This document shows positions 48,981 to 62,383 of a stretch of DNA of 64,000 nt, one piece after another. The notes beneath the pieces are model-generated. The model was not told the origin of the DNA. It saw only the letters and a list, made by a program, of their open reading frames with translations, and did no database searches. The translations under genes were made by a program, and so were the position numbers. The stretch is from Daphnia carinata (Eukaryota > Arthropoda > Branchiopoda > Diplostraca > Daphniidae): contig NC_081331.1 in assembly GCF_022539665.2 (NCBI RefSeq), forward strand, positions 5,738,501 through 5,802,500. Reading direction: 5' to 3'. Every line of letters starts with the position of its first letter. Within the stretch, counting starts at the first letter, position 1.

Positions 48981-50533
48981 TTATCTGTTCAATATTGCAT
49001 TAATAACTCGAAGCAATTGATTGAAATTATAATACATTACCATAACACTGTGGTTGGCAACAACTAAGTTGGTTGATTGCGGATTCCATTTGAGGCTATT
49101 GATTTCTAAAACGTTGCCAGCACATTGACATCTCACCAGTGGAGACCAATCCTATCAAACAAATATTCCAACATATATTAAAAGCAAAGAATAATACCAT
49201 TCTACATTTAAATTTTTTACCGTTGTCGACCAAACAATGACTACCCCGTATGTATCGGCTGAGGCCAGGTACTGCCCGTCTGGGGAAAAAGAAACTGCTG
49301 AGACAAGGCTGCGATGTTCGCGCAGTACTTCCTGGCTGTGGCATAAACTGCTATTTGTGTTCCATATCCGGACGTTTCGATCGTCTGCCCCACTTTTGTT
49401 TTGGATCTTTGATAACTTCACAGCACTCGCTTTCCTTAATAACTGAACGTTTACCTTGCTAACAAACTTGAGTGTTCGCCTTCCTTCCAGCAGATAGAGT
49501 AGATTCCAGCGCTATGTCCTTTCCATTCACGGGTGACATCTTGCCCCAGCGACCATAACTGTGAAAAGTTTAAATGTATTAAGGGTTAGCCTGCTGATTC
49601 TGTAGCGCAAAAAGAGGAGATGACACCCACCGTAATGTTTGTTTCGTAGGAAAAAAAAGCTAGAGAATCAAGTTTCATGTTGTAACGAATGGCTAAAATG
49701 GCATTCTAGTTGTGCAGAGAGAAAGGCAAAACGAAAGGTAATGCAGAAAGTTAAAATAAGGACATTTTGTGGGGATGCTAATTTTAATTACCTCATTGAA
49801 TAACGAATTCAATGGCTCATCGACGCCGACACGACAGACATAGATGCTCCCGTCCATGGAACAAGAGGCAAACGTCTCTTTCGTCAGCCACTGAATATCG
49901 CGCACGCTGCATGTGTGAAGTGAAAATGTCTGTATAGGTAAAGGGGTGGGCTTTGACGAGTCCCATACCCCGACAGTCTGGTTCAACAAGGAAATAAACG
50001 ATTAGGTTATCATTATTCAACAAAATAAATAATAAATCCAATTGCTTACCCCGTCATCAGATGAGGTCAGTAACATGTGAATGGATCCTTTGCGATTCCA
50101 TTGAACCTTCGTTAACTTACCGGATATCTCAGTGAAAGACAAAAGTTGGCCATCAATACTTGAGAAAATAAAAAAGAGATTGTGGTAATCTCCAGCCACT
50201 AATTTGGTTCCATCAGCCTAAAAGAAAAATTTTATTCGATTTTTCATCATACGTAAAGATAAGGTAGTTAACATTTTTTTTTACTTTCCAATCAACTTGA
50301 AGAATAGTTGCTTTGTTCACAAGTAACGACGAGAGAGCTCGAAATATGGTTCTTTCCCATTTTTCTATCACATCACCACTTTCCACGTTGGCACTAAATA
50401 CAAATACGCGATGATCTCCGAACGCGCACGCAAGTTTTTTGCCAGTGGTATCAAACGTACAGTTCGTTATTTCCTTGGGTGATTTGGGATTCTCGTCAAT
50501 ACACGCCAGTTTATAATGTCGAAAGGCTGCCAT
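48981..50533 (-). CDS. TBL1/Ebi-like WD40-repeat protein without LisH domain
   Basis: Exons: 50285-50533, 50050-50217, 49792-49977, 49631-49705, 49455-49558, 49221-49392, 48981-49151; 1,125 nt, 374 aa. Repeated WD40 signatures are visible: KLVAGDYHNLFFIF, LTSSDDGTVGVWD, TFASCSMDGSIYVCRVG, LLASGADDRNVRIWNT and YLASADTYGVVIVWST. The segment around FASCSMDGSIYVCRVG resembles the TBL1/TBL1XR1 propeller, part of NCoR/SMRT co-repressor complexes. There is no room for the N-terminal LisH/F-box-like part, so it may be a divergent relative with another role. The C terminus is uncertain: a good donor ATG|GTAATG at 49,041 could lead to an exon 48818-48943 (396 aa in all), but the AATAAA at 48,833-48,838 overlapping that end favours the stop at 48,981. 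Confidence 0.75.
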
Positions 50534-51357
50534 TTAATTAAGGTTGAAGTTCGCGTTAAAGATTAATGCCCAGTGAACTACGAAATCCTCTTGGAAGTCA
50601 CTCGGTAAAGCTCAGTTTTCGTCCTCCCGTTTAAAGCCAGCAAATCTACTGAATGAAAATGGGGCTACAACGATGTTGATCACTAAGTGAGAAGCTAGCC
50701 GCAGTTGCAACACAGTAAATGATATTAATGGAAAAACCATCAATAAACTGAGCAAGTGAAGAAGAATGATGAATCTTTTTCGCTCGTAACTGTATCACGT
50801 TTCGAATATTCTACTTTTTTCCAACTAACAAACCGATGCCGTGTGTTGCTATCAATGGAATTTTACATTAGAAAAAAGAATAAAAACATACTAAATTATT
50901 GCCCTGTACTTTGTCAAATATAAGATAACAGTTCTTATCGCGATAGAAGCAGTTCAAACAAAATGCATGCACAATGGACTTAATACATCTCTCATGATTC
51001 TGCTCATGTCACTACCGACCTTGATGTGTCCAAAAACAATCAATAGAGCCATCATAATGAGAAGAGACAAAGATCATGATAAAAACAGCAATGTTGCTTC
51101 AAACTTTCTAGTAACATTGTTGTATTAAAAATAATTTATAAAAATCAGAATGTTAAAAAGTCACCAGGAATGTTTAAAATTTTTGTGCCAAATTTATACT
51201 TATAGGGGTATAGTAGGTCTACAGGCTAAAGATTTCTATCTAAAGCCACATGATTGGCAAAAGAGAGATATTTGAGATTTTCTGATTAGTCAGAGAATAG
51301 TTTTCTTATTAAATTATGAAACATGGATATGTCATAATTTATGAAACTTTACTTAGT
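50534..51357. other. Intergenic, probably including the SMCO4-like 3' UTR
   Basis: AT-rich; no coding signal on either strand. It likely contains the WD40 gene promoter and the 3' UTR of the SMCO4-like gene, both transcribed from the minus strand. Confidence 0.45.
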
Positions 51358-51534
51358 TCATTGAACAGCCTTTGGTTGAACTCCAAAGTAAATAAAGATA
51401 ACAATGAAGAGCCAAAAACCTGCAAATGCAGGAAGAGCTACGCTCAGTAACTTGTCCTTGTTGGTTAGGAATTCTTGTTTCCTTTGGCGTTTTTCCCGGG
51501 CGGTTTCTTTTGTTTTACCTTTTAGTTGGCGCAT
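51358..51534 (-). CDS. SMCO4: SMCO4-like small single-pass membrane protein
   Basis: 58 aa beginning MRQLKGKTKETAREKRQRKQ, with a basic coiled region followed by one hydrophobic helix (LLSVALPAFAGFWLFIVIFI). Length, the MRQLKGK start and the basic-then-membrane layout match vertebrate SMCO4 (59 aa). Molecular function is not established for the family. The ATG at 51,534 is chosen over one 48 bases upstream because a splice acceptor (TTATGATTTAG) lies a few bases before it and the family starts with MRQLKG. Confidence 0.85.
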   Translation of the reverse strand: MRQLKGKTKETAREKRQRKQEFLTNKDKLLSVALPAFAGFWLFIVIFIYFGVQPKAVQ

Positions 51535-52199
51535 ATTGACTAAATCATAAAAGCAACAATTTAATTGGAGTCTGGTACACACACACAGTTTTAAAAACTC
51601 TGAGAAATATTTTAAATGACTGTCACACTCACCTGAATTGTTTTTCTACTGTGTAAGAAATCTCAGCAATTAATGCTATTATGATGAGATAATTGTAGCT
51701 TATTTAACTGTTCAATTGTGCAAGACGATTAAGTGCACGAGACAAGTCTGAAACGTTTAATTAACACAGAAAATGAACAAGTACAACAAGTCAGGGAAGT
51801 TTTTTGAAAACCATTCCCTCTCAAGTTAGAGGAAATTAAGCTATGGCAGGATGACGTTAACAATGCGACAGTGCCACCTTTTGCAAAAAAATTACCATAA
51901 TAAAAAAACAAAAAACAAAAATCAACAACTAAATTTTTTAACAATTAATGACAAAAAATAAGAAATCCAGGTGCTATCGCATTCTGTGTGTTTGATGATG
52001 TTGACATAAAATATGAATAAATTTTTATTTTACTTTTCTAGCCACTGTTTCTCCAGTGTGTTTAGGGATGTTGGTCAAGCAATTCCAAAAGTGGTTGTCA
52101 TTTATTTTGAATGTTTATGCTTGGACGTTTTATTTTTGCAAGTGAAGTAATGATTAACTGGAGATTTTAACCTTATAACAATTTTGTTATATCTATATT
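51535..52199. other. Divergent promoter region between SMCO4-like and CEP295-like genes
   Basis: 665 bases between oppositely oriented start codons, including a probable 5' untranslated exon of the SMCO4-like gene. No TATA box stands out. No protein-coding sequence supported. Confidence 0.45.
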
Positions 52200-54668
52200 A
52201 TGACTAAAATGATTCCGGCTGTTCGACTAGCATCTCACGAAGTTGAGGAATTAACAAAAAACCGCTTTCGTGAAGCTCGCTTAAAACGTTTGCATCAGGT
52301 GAGATATAGAGTGAACAAATTTAGAACGTAAATAACCGGAATGTGTCGCTCAATGCAAATCGTAGGTACGCGAACAATCATCTCAGTTTGCAAGAAACAT
52401 TCGAGATGCAAGGGAGGAAAAAAAAGAAAAAATTTTAAAAGGTATGGAGATCAAGCTAAAGCAAAAAATTGATTCTGAGGTGAAGACCATGATTCAAGAA
52501 ATGGAAGAAGAAGTTTTAACCTGCTTGACAAAGTTTGGAGGTGCTCATGCACGAGCAAATCAAGAAAATGAAGAAAATTATGAGGCTATTCGTCTGGAAC
52601 AGTTAACCAAAAACCGAATGAAAGCAACACACCTAGGAAAAGATGCTTTAAAGGAACTCAAGTTACAGAGGCAACAGACATCTATTGAGCAAAATAAAAA
52701 AATATTGCAAAGGAAACAAGCTCTTGATACAGAGGCTGTGAGATCATCTTACATTGCATCTTTACCGCCTGTTCAAGTAGTTGCAGAAACTGTCAAAGAA
52801 GATCCACCTAAAGTCATCCGGTTTGACAAATCAACACTGTTTCAGACAGAATATGTGATTAAGCATAAAATTGTAGAAGCGGTTAGAAGCCCACAGGTAA
52901 TAAAATCCCCTGCTATTGCCTTAATATTATTATATATTACCCTTATAATTATTATTTCATTGCAATAATATTTCATTTACAGGATGCCAGACAAGCAGCT
53001 ATGCTGTCTGAAATGGAAACCAATGAGTTTGTAAAGAAAAAGGAGGAGAAAAAAATGGAAGATGATAAAAAAATCCTGAAAAGGGGAAAGGAAGCTTTGG
53101 TGAAGGAGAAAAGCCACAGCAACTATTTGCGACTCCTGGATGAATTGGACAAAATGGAACAGAAACCTGAAAAAGACTGGGACGTCGAGAGCACGTCGAC
53201 CACCATTGACCGATCGTCTTCTGAAACTTCATCTCGAGCTACTTCCCCTCCGACCTCTGCATGCCTTAGCACAGACCGCGGGAAAAGTCTACCTATTGAA
53301 AATCCTTCAGATGCTCCTCGGTCTCAGCCTACTGAAGAAGCTTGTCGGCAATGGTCATCAGATGAAGAAATGGTTCCAGTTAGAGATAGCACGGCAAGAA
53401 AGCTTATAGCCCCACCGAAGCTCAATGCCAAAGATACCCAACAGCTTAACGAAATCGGCCATTTACTTAAGGAACTTAAAGAGGAGCAGGAGCGATGGAT
53501 TGCTTCCGATCAGGCAAATATTCTTAAAGGAGTTGAATCAAAATCCACTTCAAGTTCTATTCGGAGCTCGTCTTCGACATCTGATGGCCTGGTTCTGTTT
53601 AGTGACGATGATCTGGAAATCCGTTTTGACGTAATGGAGAAATCGGATACTTCGTCTGACGATTCACGACTTCGCAAGAATCTGGCTAACGCATTGAATG
53701 CCATTCGGAAAGAGCGTATTCAGCTGGATAGCATCTTAGAATCTAGCAAGCCAACAAAACGCCCCGGAATTCTTCGCAGACCAAATTCTATGCCGGATTC
53801 TTGCGCAACATCAACTCCTTTGGCAAACAACAATGCCAAACAGGCAAGCACCGAAGATAATCGAAAACAAGTTCTGAAACATTACGTCCAAAAGCTGCTA
53901 GAAATGAAGAGTCAGGACGTCCGAGAACTCAGCATTAGTACTTCCTCGAGCAGCAATTCGACATCCACACCAAAATCACTAACAGGATCGATTCCGCCTT
54001 GTCGTCCGGCGCCTACTACGCCGGAAGGAGCTGAGTGGTCTACAAGGACAGATTCTTCGCCATCGGCTTACGATTCCCCGGCATCCAGTACGGAACAATC
54101 ATCGTCAAAGATCTCGAATGCCTCTTCGTTGCCCCTGGGAGCAGAAGCTTCCGCTTATCGAAGATCGGATGCTGGAAAATGGGATTCAAATGGACTCTTC
54201 ACTCTAGGACCATTGTTGGATGTGTATAACGACGTTTACCAAGCGTATAACCAACGCTTGCGCGTTATGGCAGAAGAACGACGCAGCCCTCAGCAGACTC
54301 CTCCATGGCAAGAGTCGTCAACCGAATCCTCTTTCATGTCGTTGACTTTATCGGCCACATCCACCGAGCGATCGACGGTCTCTAGGCAACGATCGTGTGG
54401 CTTCCCCGGAGATCGTTCCTCTTTCAGTGTCGGGCTCTCCCTTTCCTCTTCCTCGTCGGGTAATAGTAGCCGGGAACCAAGTTCTGTACAGGACTGGGAC
54501 AAAGTTTCAGTTAGGTCTAAAGTATGCACCTCGCTTAGCAGTACCATCTCTGACCTGAAATCGATCAATTTGTCCACCACAAGCAGCCAAGATGTTTCCA
54601 TGCCGGACGTTGATGAAGCACTAAAGCGCCTCGGTCTACCATCTATGCAGTCTGTCTTAAGACGCTGA
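52200..54668 (+). CDS. CEP295: CEP295/Ana1-like centriole assembly protein
   Basis: CEP295 (fly Ana1) is needed to turn new centrioles into centrosomes. Exons: 52200-52298, 52366-52896, 52983-54668; 2,316 nt, 771 aa. The N-terminal 250 aa is a charged coiled coil with the family's conserved layout: SHEVEELTKNRFREARLKRL, VREQSSQFARNIRD, FGGAHARANQENEENYEAI, the SYIASLPPVQV block, then DARQAAMLSEMETNEF. The remaining two thirds is Ser/Thr-rich and probably disordered, with short helices (DTQQLNEIGHLLKELKEEQE) and a structured-looking end (MPDVDEALKRLGLPSMQSVL). It is shorter than human CEP295 (about 2,600 aa), as is common in arthropods. An AATAAA lies at 54,993. Confidence 0.82.
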
Positions 54669-54992
54669 AACACATTCCTTTTTTTGTTTCACGAAATTTA
54701 GAATTTTTTTTGTTTCAAATGAGTTCCGACAGCGAAATGCGATGTTTCTTCCATGTCAAAGAGTATTTTTACGTACATCTTTTTTTTTTTAGACAAACCG
54801 CATATGAGGCGGTTTTCACATTTCGTTGAAATTATTTATTCACAGTGTGTCATTTCAAATTCATCCATCAAAATTCACGTGTAAGTTTTGTTTTAGGAAA
54901 TGGGACCTGCAACGAAAATGGGAATAATGTAAAGTAGAGAGGCGGGCAAGGGGATGGGTAATGATATATGTACAAGACTCACAATGTGAAAA

Positions 54993-54998
54993 AATAAA
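54993..54998 (+). terminator. Polyadenylation signal for the CEP295-like gene
   Basis: AATAAA about 325 bases past the stop codon, followed by AT-rich sequence and an A run. Confidence 0.5.
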
Positions 54999-55903
54999 TT
55001 GGCACGCCTTTAAATGAAAAAAAAAAAAAAAAAAAAAAACACGGAGGAAATAATAAATTGATGTAAAAACCGCACGACGTTTGTGGTTACTGAGGGGGTG
55101 AAACATGACCATCACACATGTTGGAACTTACTCTTTTTTTTGTTTGTTTGGTTTTTCAAGACGAGTTCACGAAAATGACACAGACATGACAGCGGTGCAC
55201 TTAAAAAAGAGTCAATTCAATTCGACCCACTTATATACAAGTACGGACATATAAATTTAAATTTCTTTTTTTTTTTTTTTCTAAGTTTAAACAAGGGAAG
55301 AAGAATTTTTGTTACATAAAAAGAAAAAGGTCAATGGCGGTGAACATCTTCTCTGTGTGCGCAATTCACTTGCAACAGATGGCGATCGTCAACCGAATTG
55401 TATCTTGTGAAAATCTTGTTCCTCTCTTTCACACGCCGCTTCAATGCCGGCGAACGGGCGAGGGATTTTCGTATTTTAATTTTGTTTTTGTTTTTTTCGG
55501 GAAAAAAAAAGAAGTTACACGGCATGTGGCTCGCAATCTGCCAAGTTCCAAATTCCTTCTGTCGTCTCACCTTTTCATTGTTTCATTTGGCCGTGACTAG
55601 AGAACTAGGCGCCATTTTCAAAATAAAAAATTCGTGTTTCTCTTTCCTCTCACATCGCCTTCACATTTCGCTAAATACTTTTCTTTTTTTTTTTTTTTGC
55701 CCACAGACGTGGAACCGTCTTGCGATTGAAAAGAGGGGGTGGAATAAGCTAGCTCGCAATTAAGACATATCCTCATAATTACGGGATTCTTAAATAAACT
55801 TTTTACCCAAAGAGGGAAGGGGATCTCTGTTGGAACAACCAACGAAAAAAAAAAAAAAAGAGCGTGGTTCATTGAAAATGTACAATCCATTAAAAAAAAG
55901 GGT

Positions 55904-55923
55904 GGGGGGGGGGGGGGGGGGGG
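55904..55923 (+). repeat. Uninterrupted run of 20 G
   Basis: A G20 tract in the likely glypican 3' UTR (C20 in the transcript sense). A second run of 13 G lies at 63,981-63,993 next to the window end. Such tracts can form G-quadruplexes and are prone to sequencing error. Confidence 0.9.
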
Positions 55924-56157
55924 AAGGGGAGGCCGTGAAGACGGATTTGCGTCGCTGTGTGGGGATTGCGCGGACTTTGCGTCTCGCTCCTGAAACTTAT
56001 TTATATATTTATAAATGTATACCTGTCGCTTGCTTTGGCTCAGAAGAATAAAAAAAAAAATAATAATAATAATAAATGAAGCAAGTGAAACGATCACAAG
56101 CATGCGGGATTTAAAAAAGAAAAAAAAAGGAGGAGGGGGATTTGTCGTGAGACATTT

Positions 56158-59100
56158 TTAAAACATGTTGCCTAGCCACATGACGACGATAGGCACGAGA
56201 TAGCTCGTCAGTGCTTTGTTGGGGCTCAGCGGTTGTTGAGTGCTGTCAGCCGGCGGAGCGGACGAGGTGGTCGGTATTTTGTTCTCTGGTTTCGGAGCAA
56301 TTCCTCCCTGCGTGAATTCAATATCATCGTCTTCTTCTTCATCGTCGTCATCTGCATTGCCGGCATTATTCCGCGGAATGCTGTCGTATGGGTTGGGTTT
56401 GCTCTTGGGCTGTTGCCGGTTTGAATCGATTCCGGGGACGGCACTAGCGCCACCGCCACGGTTGGCGCTATTCGCGTTGTGTCCGCCGCTGGGATGTCTT
56501 CCTCGCTCGCGATCCTCGTCGTCATCTTCCTCCATCGAGTCGGCACCGTCTCCCGAACCACTTCCACTTCCGCTCCCGTTCGAGGAGGAATCTACTGGAA
56601 ACAATGGACAGCGATTGGTTGATGGAAAACAAATGGGGGGAGAAATGCAGCCGGATGTGTGCCTACCATCCCATTCAACGTCCATTCCATTGTAGGCATT
56701 CTCGAGCTTGTTGGTGATGAGTCGCAGCGTGAAAATTTGATCATTGACCAGAGTATTGGGCCGGCTGGCATCCAGCGTCACCTCGGGATTACTGGCCTGA
56801 GCCGCCACACCGTCAGCCATCAAGGCGGCAGAGTATCTGTTTATTAGTGAAAACAAAACAAAACACACACACATAAGCCCAATAGTTAAACATCACAAAT
56901 TTTCCAGTCCGTTTGATTACAAACAAAACAGAAACACCAGAAGCAAATATGTAAAAATAAACAAAATAACGGCATACCGAGCTCGTTCGCTGCCATTCCA
57001 GCAGTCTCCTTCGGCACTGCCAGCCAATGGTGCGAGTTTCTCATGGGCGCAAATCGTCTGCGGCAGTTTGGACCAATAACCACGACTAGCTTTGACCTGC
57101 CATGCAAAGGAAACACAGAGCATAGAGAGAAAGTTGTAATACAAATGGATACAGTCGAGGAGGAGAGCGGGGGGACGGAGGAGGGTGCTAGAATACACTA
57201 AGATGGGGAAGGTCTCTCTTTGACAGACTTATCGCTTTAATCTTCTACGAGCCGTGGAACAAACCGAGAGCGACGAACCCTCTCGGTATGTACAAGATGC
57301 TTTGAAAAAAAATCCGGTTGACTGAATCCAACCAGAGATGTCGCGCCAATAAAAGAATGAGGTGGCAAAGAGCGTTTCCACTTAGGTAACAGGAAAAATC
57401 AGGGGACAGTGGTTAGCGGGGATATTTTTTGTAAGAAACAAGAGAGAAAAGCTTTAAAAAAGAAAACGAGGCACACCTTCTGTTTAATGTCACGAACGAG
57501 GCGATCGAGTGACGTGCCAGCTGCCGTGGTCGGCCGAGCGCTGGCGCCGCCAGTGCCACCACTGCCAGCCCGATCGAATTTCACGCTTTCGAAATTGATC
57601 TCTGACGAGGGTGCACTACGTTTGCCGAGCCGTGGCTGTCCGCATCCCTTAAACACCTAAAAGAAAAAATGAAAAGGAAATAATGTACTCAAGTTATTCG
57701 AATAACACAACAACAATATCAATATGGGTAACGAAACTTGATGCCCGTCTCTCGCAACACCCACAGACGGAATTACATGGCGACATAGCACGAGGCCATT
57801 TTTGAATTTTTTTTTTTTTTCGACCCGTCATCAACACCACAATGTCGCTTAATGGCAGCTGACGTGACTTTTCAATCTTTTCATCCCCCCTCCTGAAATG
57901 CTGGGCGCAATTTTCTCTTTTGATGCTCACGGTAGAAGGGGAGGGAAAACGGACAACTGTGAACTGCCGAATCATTGCCTCCCCTCCGTTCCAAAAAGAA
58001 CGAAGAGACAGATAAAAAAAAAAAAAAAAAAAAAAAAAAACAAGTTGGCGAAGCGCTGGATAAACTCTCCCAACAAGCCACATCATTCGAGAACGCATCG
58101 ATATAAAAATCATTTCAAAAATGAATAGATTGTTAAATGTTTAGTGGGGGTACGTACCTTTTGAGAAATCTCGTAGCCATTCTCTTGAAAATTCATAATG
58201 GCGTCAGAAATTTTGATATCGATCGGATCGACAACCAGTTCAATATTGAAAGGGCCCAAGAGCCGGTCGGCCACTTTCATCAGAGCATCTACATGGTTAG
58301 AAAAGACAAGATTGACATGTCAAAAAAAAAAATCAAATTCAATTTTTCAAGAGATCAAAAGGACAGGTCGTACCGACATAGTTGTCCCATTCGACTCCGA
58401 GATCTGCGTGATACGCCAGACATCCTTTAAAGACGTTGAGGCAGTAGTGGCCGCACGGTTTGACCTCGCCGAGTCCTTGACAGAGCGGGCACATGGACAT
58501 ACGCATCACGGCACGCATACAGTCGCCACTCGCTTCCATCTGTTACAATACACACACACACACACGCAAAATTATTTTTAACTTTCGTTGATAGAACCGA
58601 TTAAGATTTTCATATTTTTCTTTCTGCTCTAAAATAAAAGCGTGAATCGTTAAAACAGAAAAAAACAAGCAGAGTCCGGTTTAACGGGTTACGTAAGCAC
58701 GACAAACAAGTCATTTTTCTTTCTAGTCTGTACCGATTGCATTTTGGCGATGACGTCGCGTCCGACATTGAGCGCTTGCGTGAATGTCCTGGTAGCAACG
58801 AACGAGCGTTTCACCTGAACCGACAACTTTTTAGGGACGTCGCCGAATGGCTTCAATTCCTTCATGTGCGTGTTGACGCAGATCAAATACCTTTGTTTCA
58901 AATGATAGGTTAGGGTGGCACAAGAAGGGGGGGGGAATTGAAATGTCATAGATGTTGTCATTATTCAAAGTTTAAATTACTGTGTAACAAGTATTTAATA
59001 TATTTAGGTAGTTATTGTGGTTTCGTGTGCTTTAAAAAAAAATAATGAATGTATATTTACTTGTCGTCAAATCGGAATTGGGCGTTCAGAACGGTAAACA

Positions 59101-62100
59101 TGCGCTGGTACAGGGCTGTGAAGAAGTGATCCATAGCTTCTTCTAGGTCGAGTTTGCCTCGAGCGTAGTAGTCCTCGAGATCGCGGAAGAGATCGGTAAA
59201 GACCTCGCTGTTCTGCTCGTAGAGGATGCCATAAGTCCGTTTGAACATGTCGTGGAAGTCGCGCTTGGAGTTTTCCAGCAGTTCACGGAAGAATTCTAGA
59301 CTTTTTCAAAGGAAAAAAAAAAAATTAAATACAAAAAATCAAAGCACAAACACGTACTCATAATATTCCCCCATTAACATTCTAAGCTTCTCACTTTTTT
59401 CTTTACAAAAAAAAGAAGTTCTACATGTTTTATTCATTCAACGCGGACGTATAATCAGGCATCATTTGTCAGCATATGGACTGTCAGAAAGCTGAAACAT
59501 TCGTCTTCCACCACAAAAAAAAAAAACGAGATCCCCATTGAAAACAGAAAATCCTCGCCTGGATTTCAACCAACGCGCTAAACTCGCACACGACAACAGT
59601 GTGTGGACAGTGAATTATATCAAAAAGACGATATGAATGGTTGGCGGTTACACATGGCGGGCATAATCCGCTTGGGCGGCTCGACCCTTTCTTTTTACTT
59701 CCTACACCGATGGCCGGGAGCTCTGTCGAATTGCTTACATTCCCTTTGGCCAGTGAGTTTGCCTCTTCAGAAAAAAGAACTCCATGGATGTTCCCGAAGG
59801 CAGTAGCGGGCGTGAACGTAGAGAGGGGAAAAAGAAATAAGCGGGACACAAAGACGCTGTAGGCACCGATCGTTCGATGAGGCTCTCTTTCTTTTTCTTC
59901 GCCTCTAATGGTTTGTATAACCCTGGTAACAATTTTCTTAGACTTTAATTTTTTTTTTTTTTTAAAGGCAAACCAACCAACATCTGAAAAGAGAGACCCT
60001 GTGTGGATCAACGACACAGGAAGGGAACGCTGCGGTGTATAACATAAATATTTAAATCGTAGAGGGGAAGTTGTACACACGAAAGAGAGTCTGGCTGACA
60101 CTCGGAGGAGGAACGACTGGAACGTATTTTTTGGGAAGGGAGACGAAAGATGGAAAAAAGGGACGTATGGTGGAGGGGAATAAACACGTGTCACGTGACA
60201 TCAATCTGGCCGAGGCAGGCCACGAGAGAGAGGCTCAAAAGAAGAAGAAAAAAGCCGCCATCTTGGCATCTTCTGGAATAACATTTCGTCTCATTCCAAA
60301 AAAAAAAAATGAAAAGGATTTTTTTTTTTCCTGGATTGTTCGGCCCAGAAGATGAAGTCTACATCATCTGAAATAAGCCCCAGCTCGGTCCATTTATACG
60401 TTTATCTCGGATGAGAATCAATCATATTTTTCAAACGTTAAAGAAAAAAGGGGGAAAAGAACGGTCATCAAGAGCCAAGCGGGTCTGTAATAAACGAACA
60501 TAATCACGTCAGACAACAACAAACACATAAGCAGACAAGCATTCCTGCAGACATTTATGGCCCGAAATTGAACCGTATAGTTTCTACTGCCATAAAAAAG
60601 AGAAGAAAAGAAAAAGGCGGAATGGAATCGAAATGTCGTTCAAAGTGAAATTTCGAATCTCTTGATTAACACAAAAATCCATTTTTCCTTACATTGCTCT
60701 AAACAACAAGAGAAACCGAGAGAGAGAGAGAGAGATTTGAAAAAAAAAAAAAAAAAAAAACATTGCTAAAAAGAGAAGGCGCTAGCCCCAGACGGGCCAC
60801 TGATCACGTGCTGGCCTCGTCTTGCCCTTGTATAGCCATCACGAAAGGAACGAGAGACTCGAGAAGAAGAAAAGACGATAGGGTCGGGCATAACGTATGT
60901 GTGTTGTCGGGACAAGAGCAACGAAACATAGGGAAGTGGAATTAGAAATACCGCGAAAAAGATGCTCCCATGTAAGATTCAACCAAGACGGGATTCTTCT
61001 TACTATATTTTTTATGTTTTGTTTAGCAGACACGCCCGAAAAACTTCCAAACCAGATACCCTTATTGTGTGTGTGTGTACGCCATGAGTCACAACAATTC
61101 TTTCTCTCCCTTCCATAAAGAAGAAAAGAATTTCCCATTTTGATTTATTTACATTTTTATCCATCATTTCCCCAATGTTTTTCTTTACTGGGGTCGACTG
61201 TTGCACTACAGAAAACGGTACGCCCGTTTGTGTGTAAACACAAGATCCCAGCATCAATATCTCTCAGCCTCTGTCACACAGACACACATGAAAACACCTG
61301 TTATTACGTTACAGTGTCAAAAAAAAAAGAAGAGAGTTATCTTATCTGTGTGTTGAAGACAAAAGAAAACGTTAAGCAACTTGGTGTAAAAAAAAAAAAA
61401 GAGTCAATATTATTCCTAGAAAAGAAGGTGACTATTGACCAAACATTGTGGCCGTTGTAAAGCAGCAACGAGCTGTACACCATTCGGGAGGTTACATCCC
61501 CGCCAGGTATGACAGAAACACAACGAGATGAGAACAGTTAAAGTGTGGCCAGTGGGAAACTGGAAATACGTCATTTGAATATTTTTTTTTCCACATTTAT
61601 CTTTTAGATTTTTTTTTGTTTTTCGTTAACTACGAAGTGATTGAATAGTAGCTCTCCTCCCCACTTTGGAAATCTCAAACAAGGAAAATGATGGATGAAT
61701 GGAGGGCGCGTCCTGAGAATGTCGACTTCCAAATGAATATTCTCCACACACACACACACACAAAAGGAAAGTATAAACAAGTTCTAATTAAGGGGCTGAG
61801 ACCAAATTGACATACACACACATACTAAGCGCATTTAAAGCTGTACGGAGGGGCAAAGAAAAAGACGTAAAAGAAGAATAAACATTTCCATTTACGAAGT
61901 GGTACGCAATCGACGCAAAGAATTCCCGCCGCAAAATCATAACTAACTATAAAAAAAAAAATAACCATAACGTGTTTTAATGTTAAAACATGTGCATCAA
62001 CATCATTAGATCGAAGCACCTTTTTTTTCCCCGAAAAATTTAATGAAAATGAACGATAGTCACGCGACATGTTTCACATTCCCAAACGCAAGACAGCGCC

Positions 62101-62383
62101 CCTTATTCTTTTTTTTGGTATGTTTATGATGATTATTATTGCTTTTCGTCCAGTCAATAAAAAAAAAAGAAGAAGAAGAAAAGAAAATGATTACCGTCGA
62201 ATTTCTTGGCGCGGGCGGTGAAGGTAGCCGACAGAGAAGAAGTGGCGTTGCGCACCACTAGCTCGTACTGCTGGCGGCTGGCATCGTTCAGCCGGTTCTC
62301 CATGGCCTCGGTACAGCATGTCGGCGATGACCCGGCTGCAGTGGCGGCGCCTCTCGATCCGCAAAACCGCAACTGATGACTTC
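56158..62383 (-). CDS. dlp: Glypican of the Dally-like/GPC4-6 type (5' end outside the window)
   Basis: GPI-anchored heparan sulfate proteoglycan that shapes Wnt, Hedgehog and BMP gradients at the cell surface. Exons: 62195-62383, 59061-59295, 58734-58890, 58374-58539, 58158-58288, 57477-57656, 56978-57096, 56667-56836, 56158-56594; about 593 residues visible. Family words in order: [124 protein letters not shown] and [10 protein letters not shown]. The [13 protein letters not shown] block favours GPC4/6 over GPC3/5 (Dally). Heparan sulfate sites are evident as [19 protein letters not shown]; the end [18 protein letters not shown] is the GPI-signal hydrophobic tail. The signal-peptide exon is not seen and is probably upstream beyond 62,384 or outside. 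The intron after 62,195 is 2.9 kb. Confidence 0.95.
59296..62194 (-). other. Large intron of the glypican gene
   Basis: The 2.9 kb between exons ending KKFDE... shows no coding frame I can support. It has A/T homopolymers and GA and CA microsatellites (near 60,718, 61,068 and 61,746), typical of longer introns here. Confidence 0.7.

Larger units (their letters stand above)
54669..56157. other. Convergent 3' UTRs of CEP295-like and glypican genes
   Basis: Tail-to-tail interval with no coding frame supported. AATAAA on the plus strand at 54,993-54,998 suits the CEP295-like gene; TTTATT at 54,835 could be a minus-strand AATAAA for the glypican. Contains a 20-base G run at 55,904. Confidence 0.5.
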
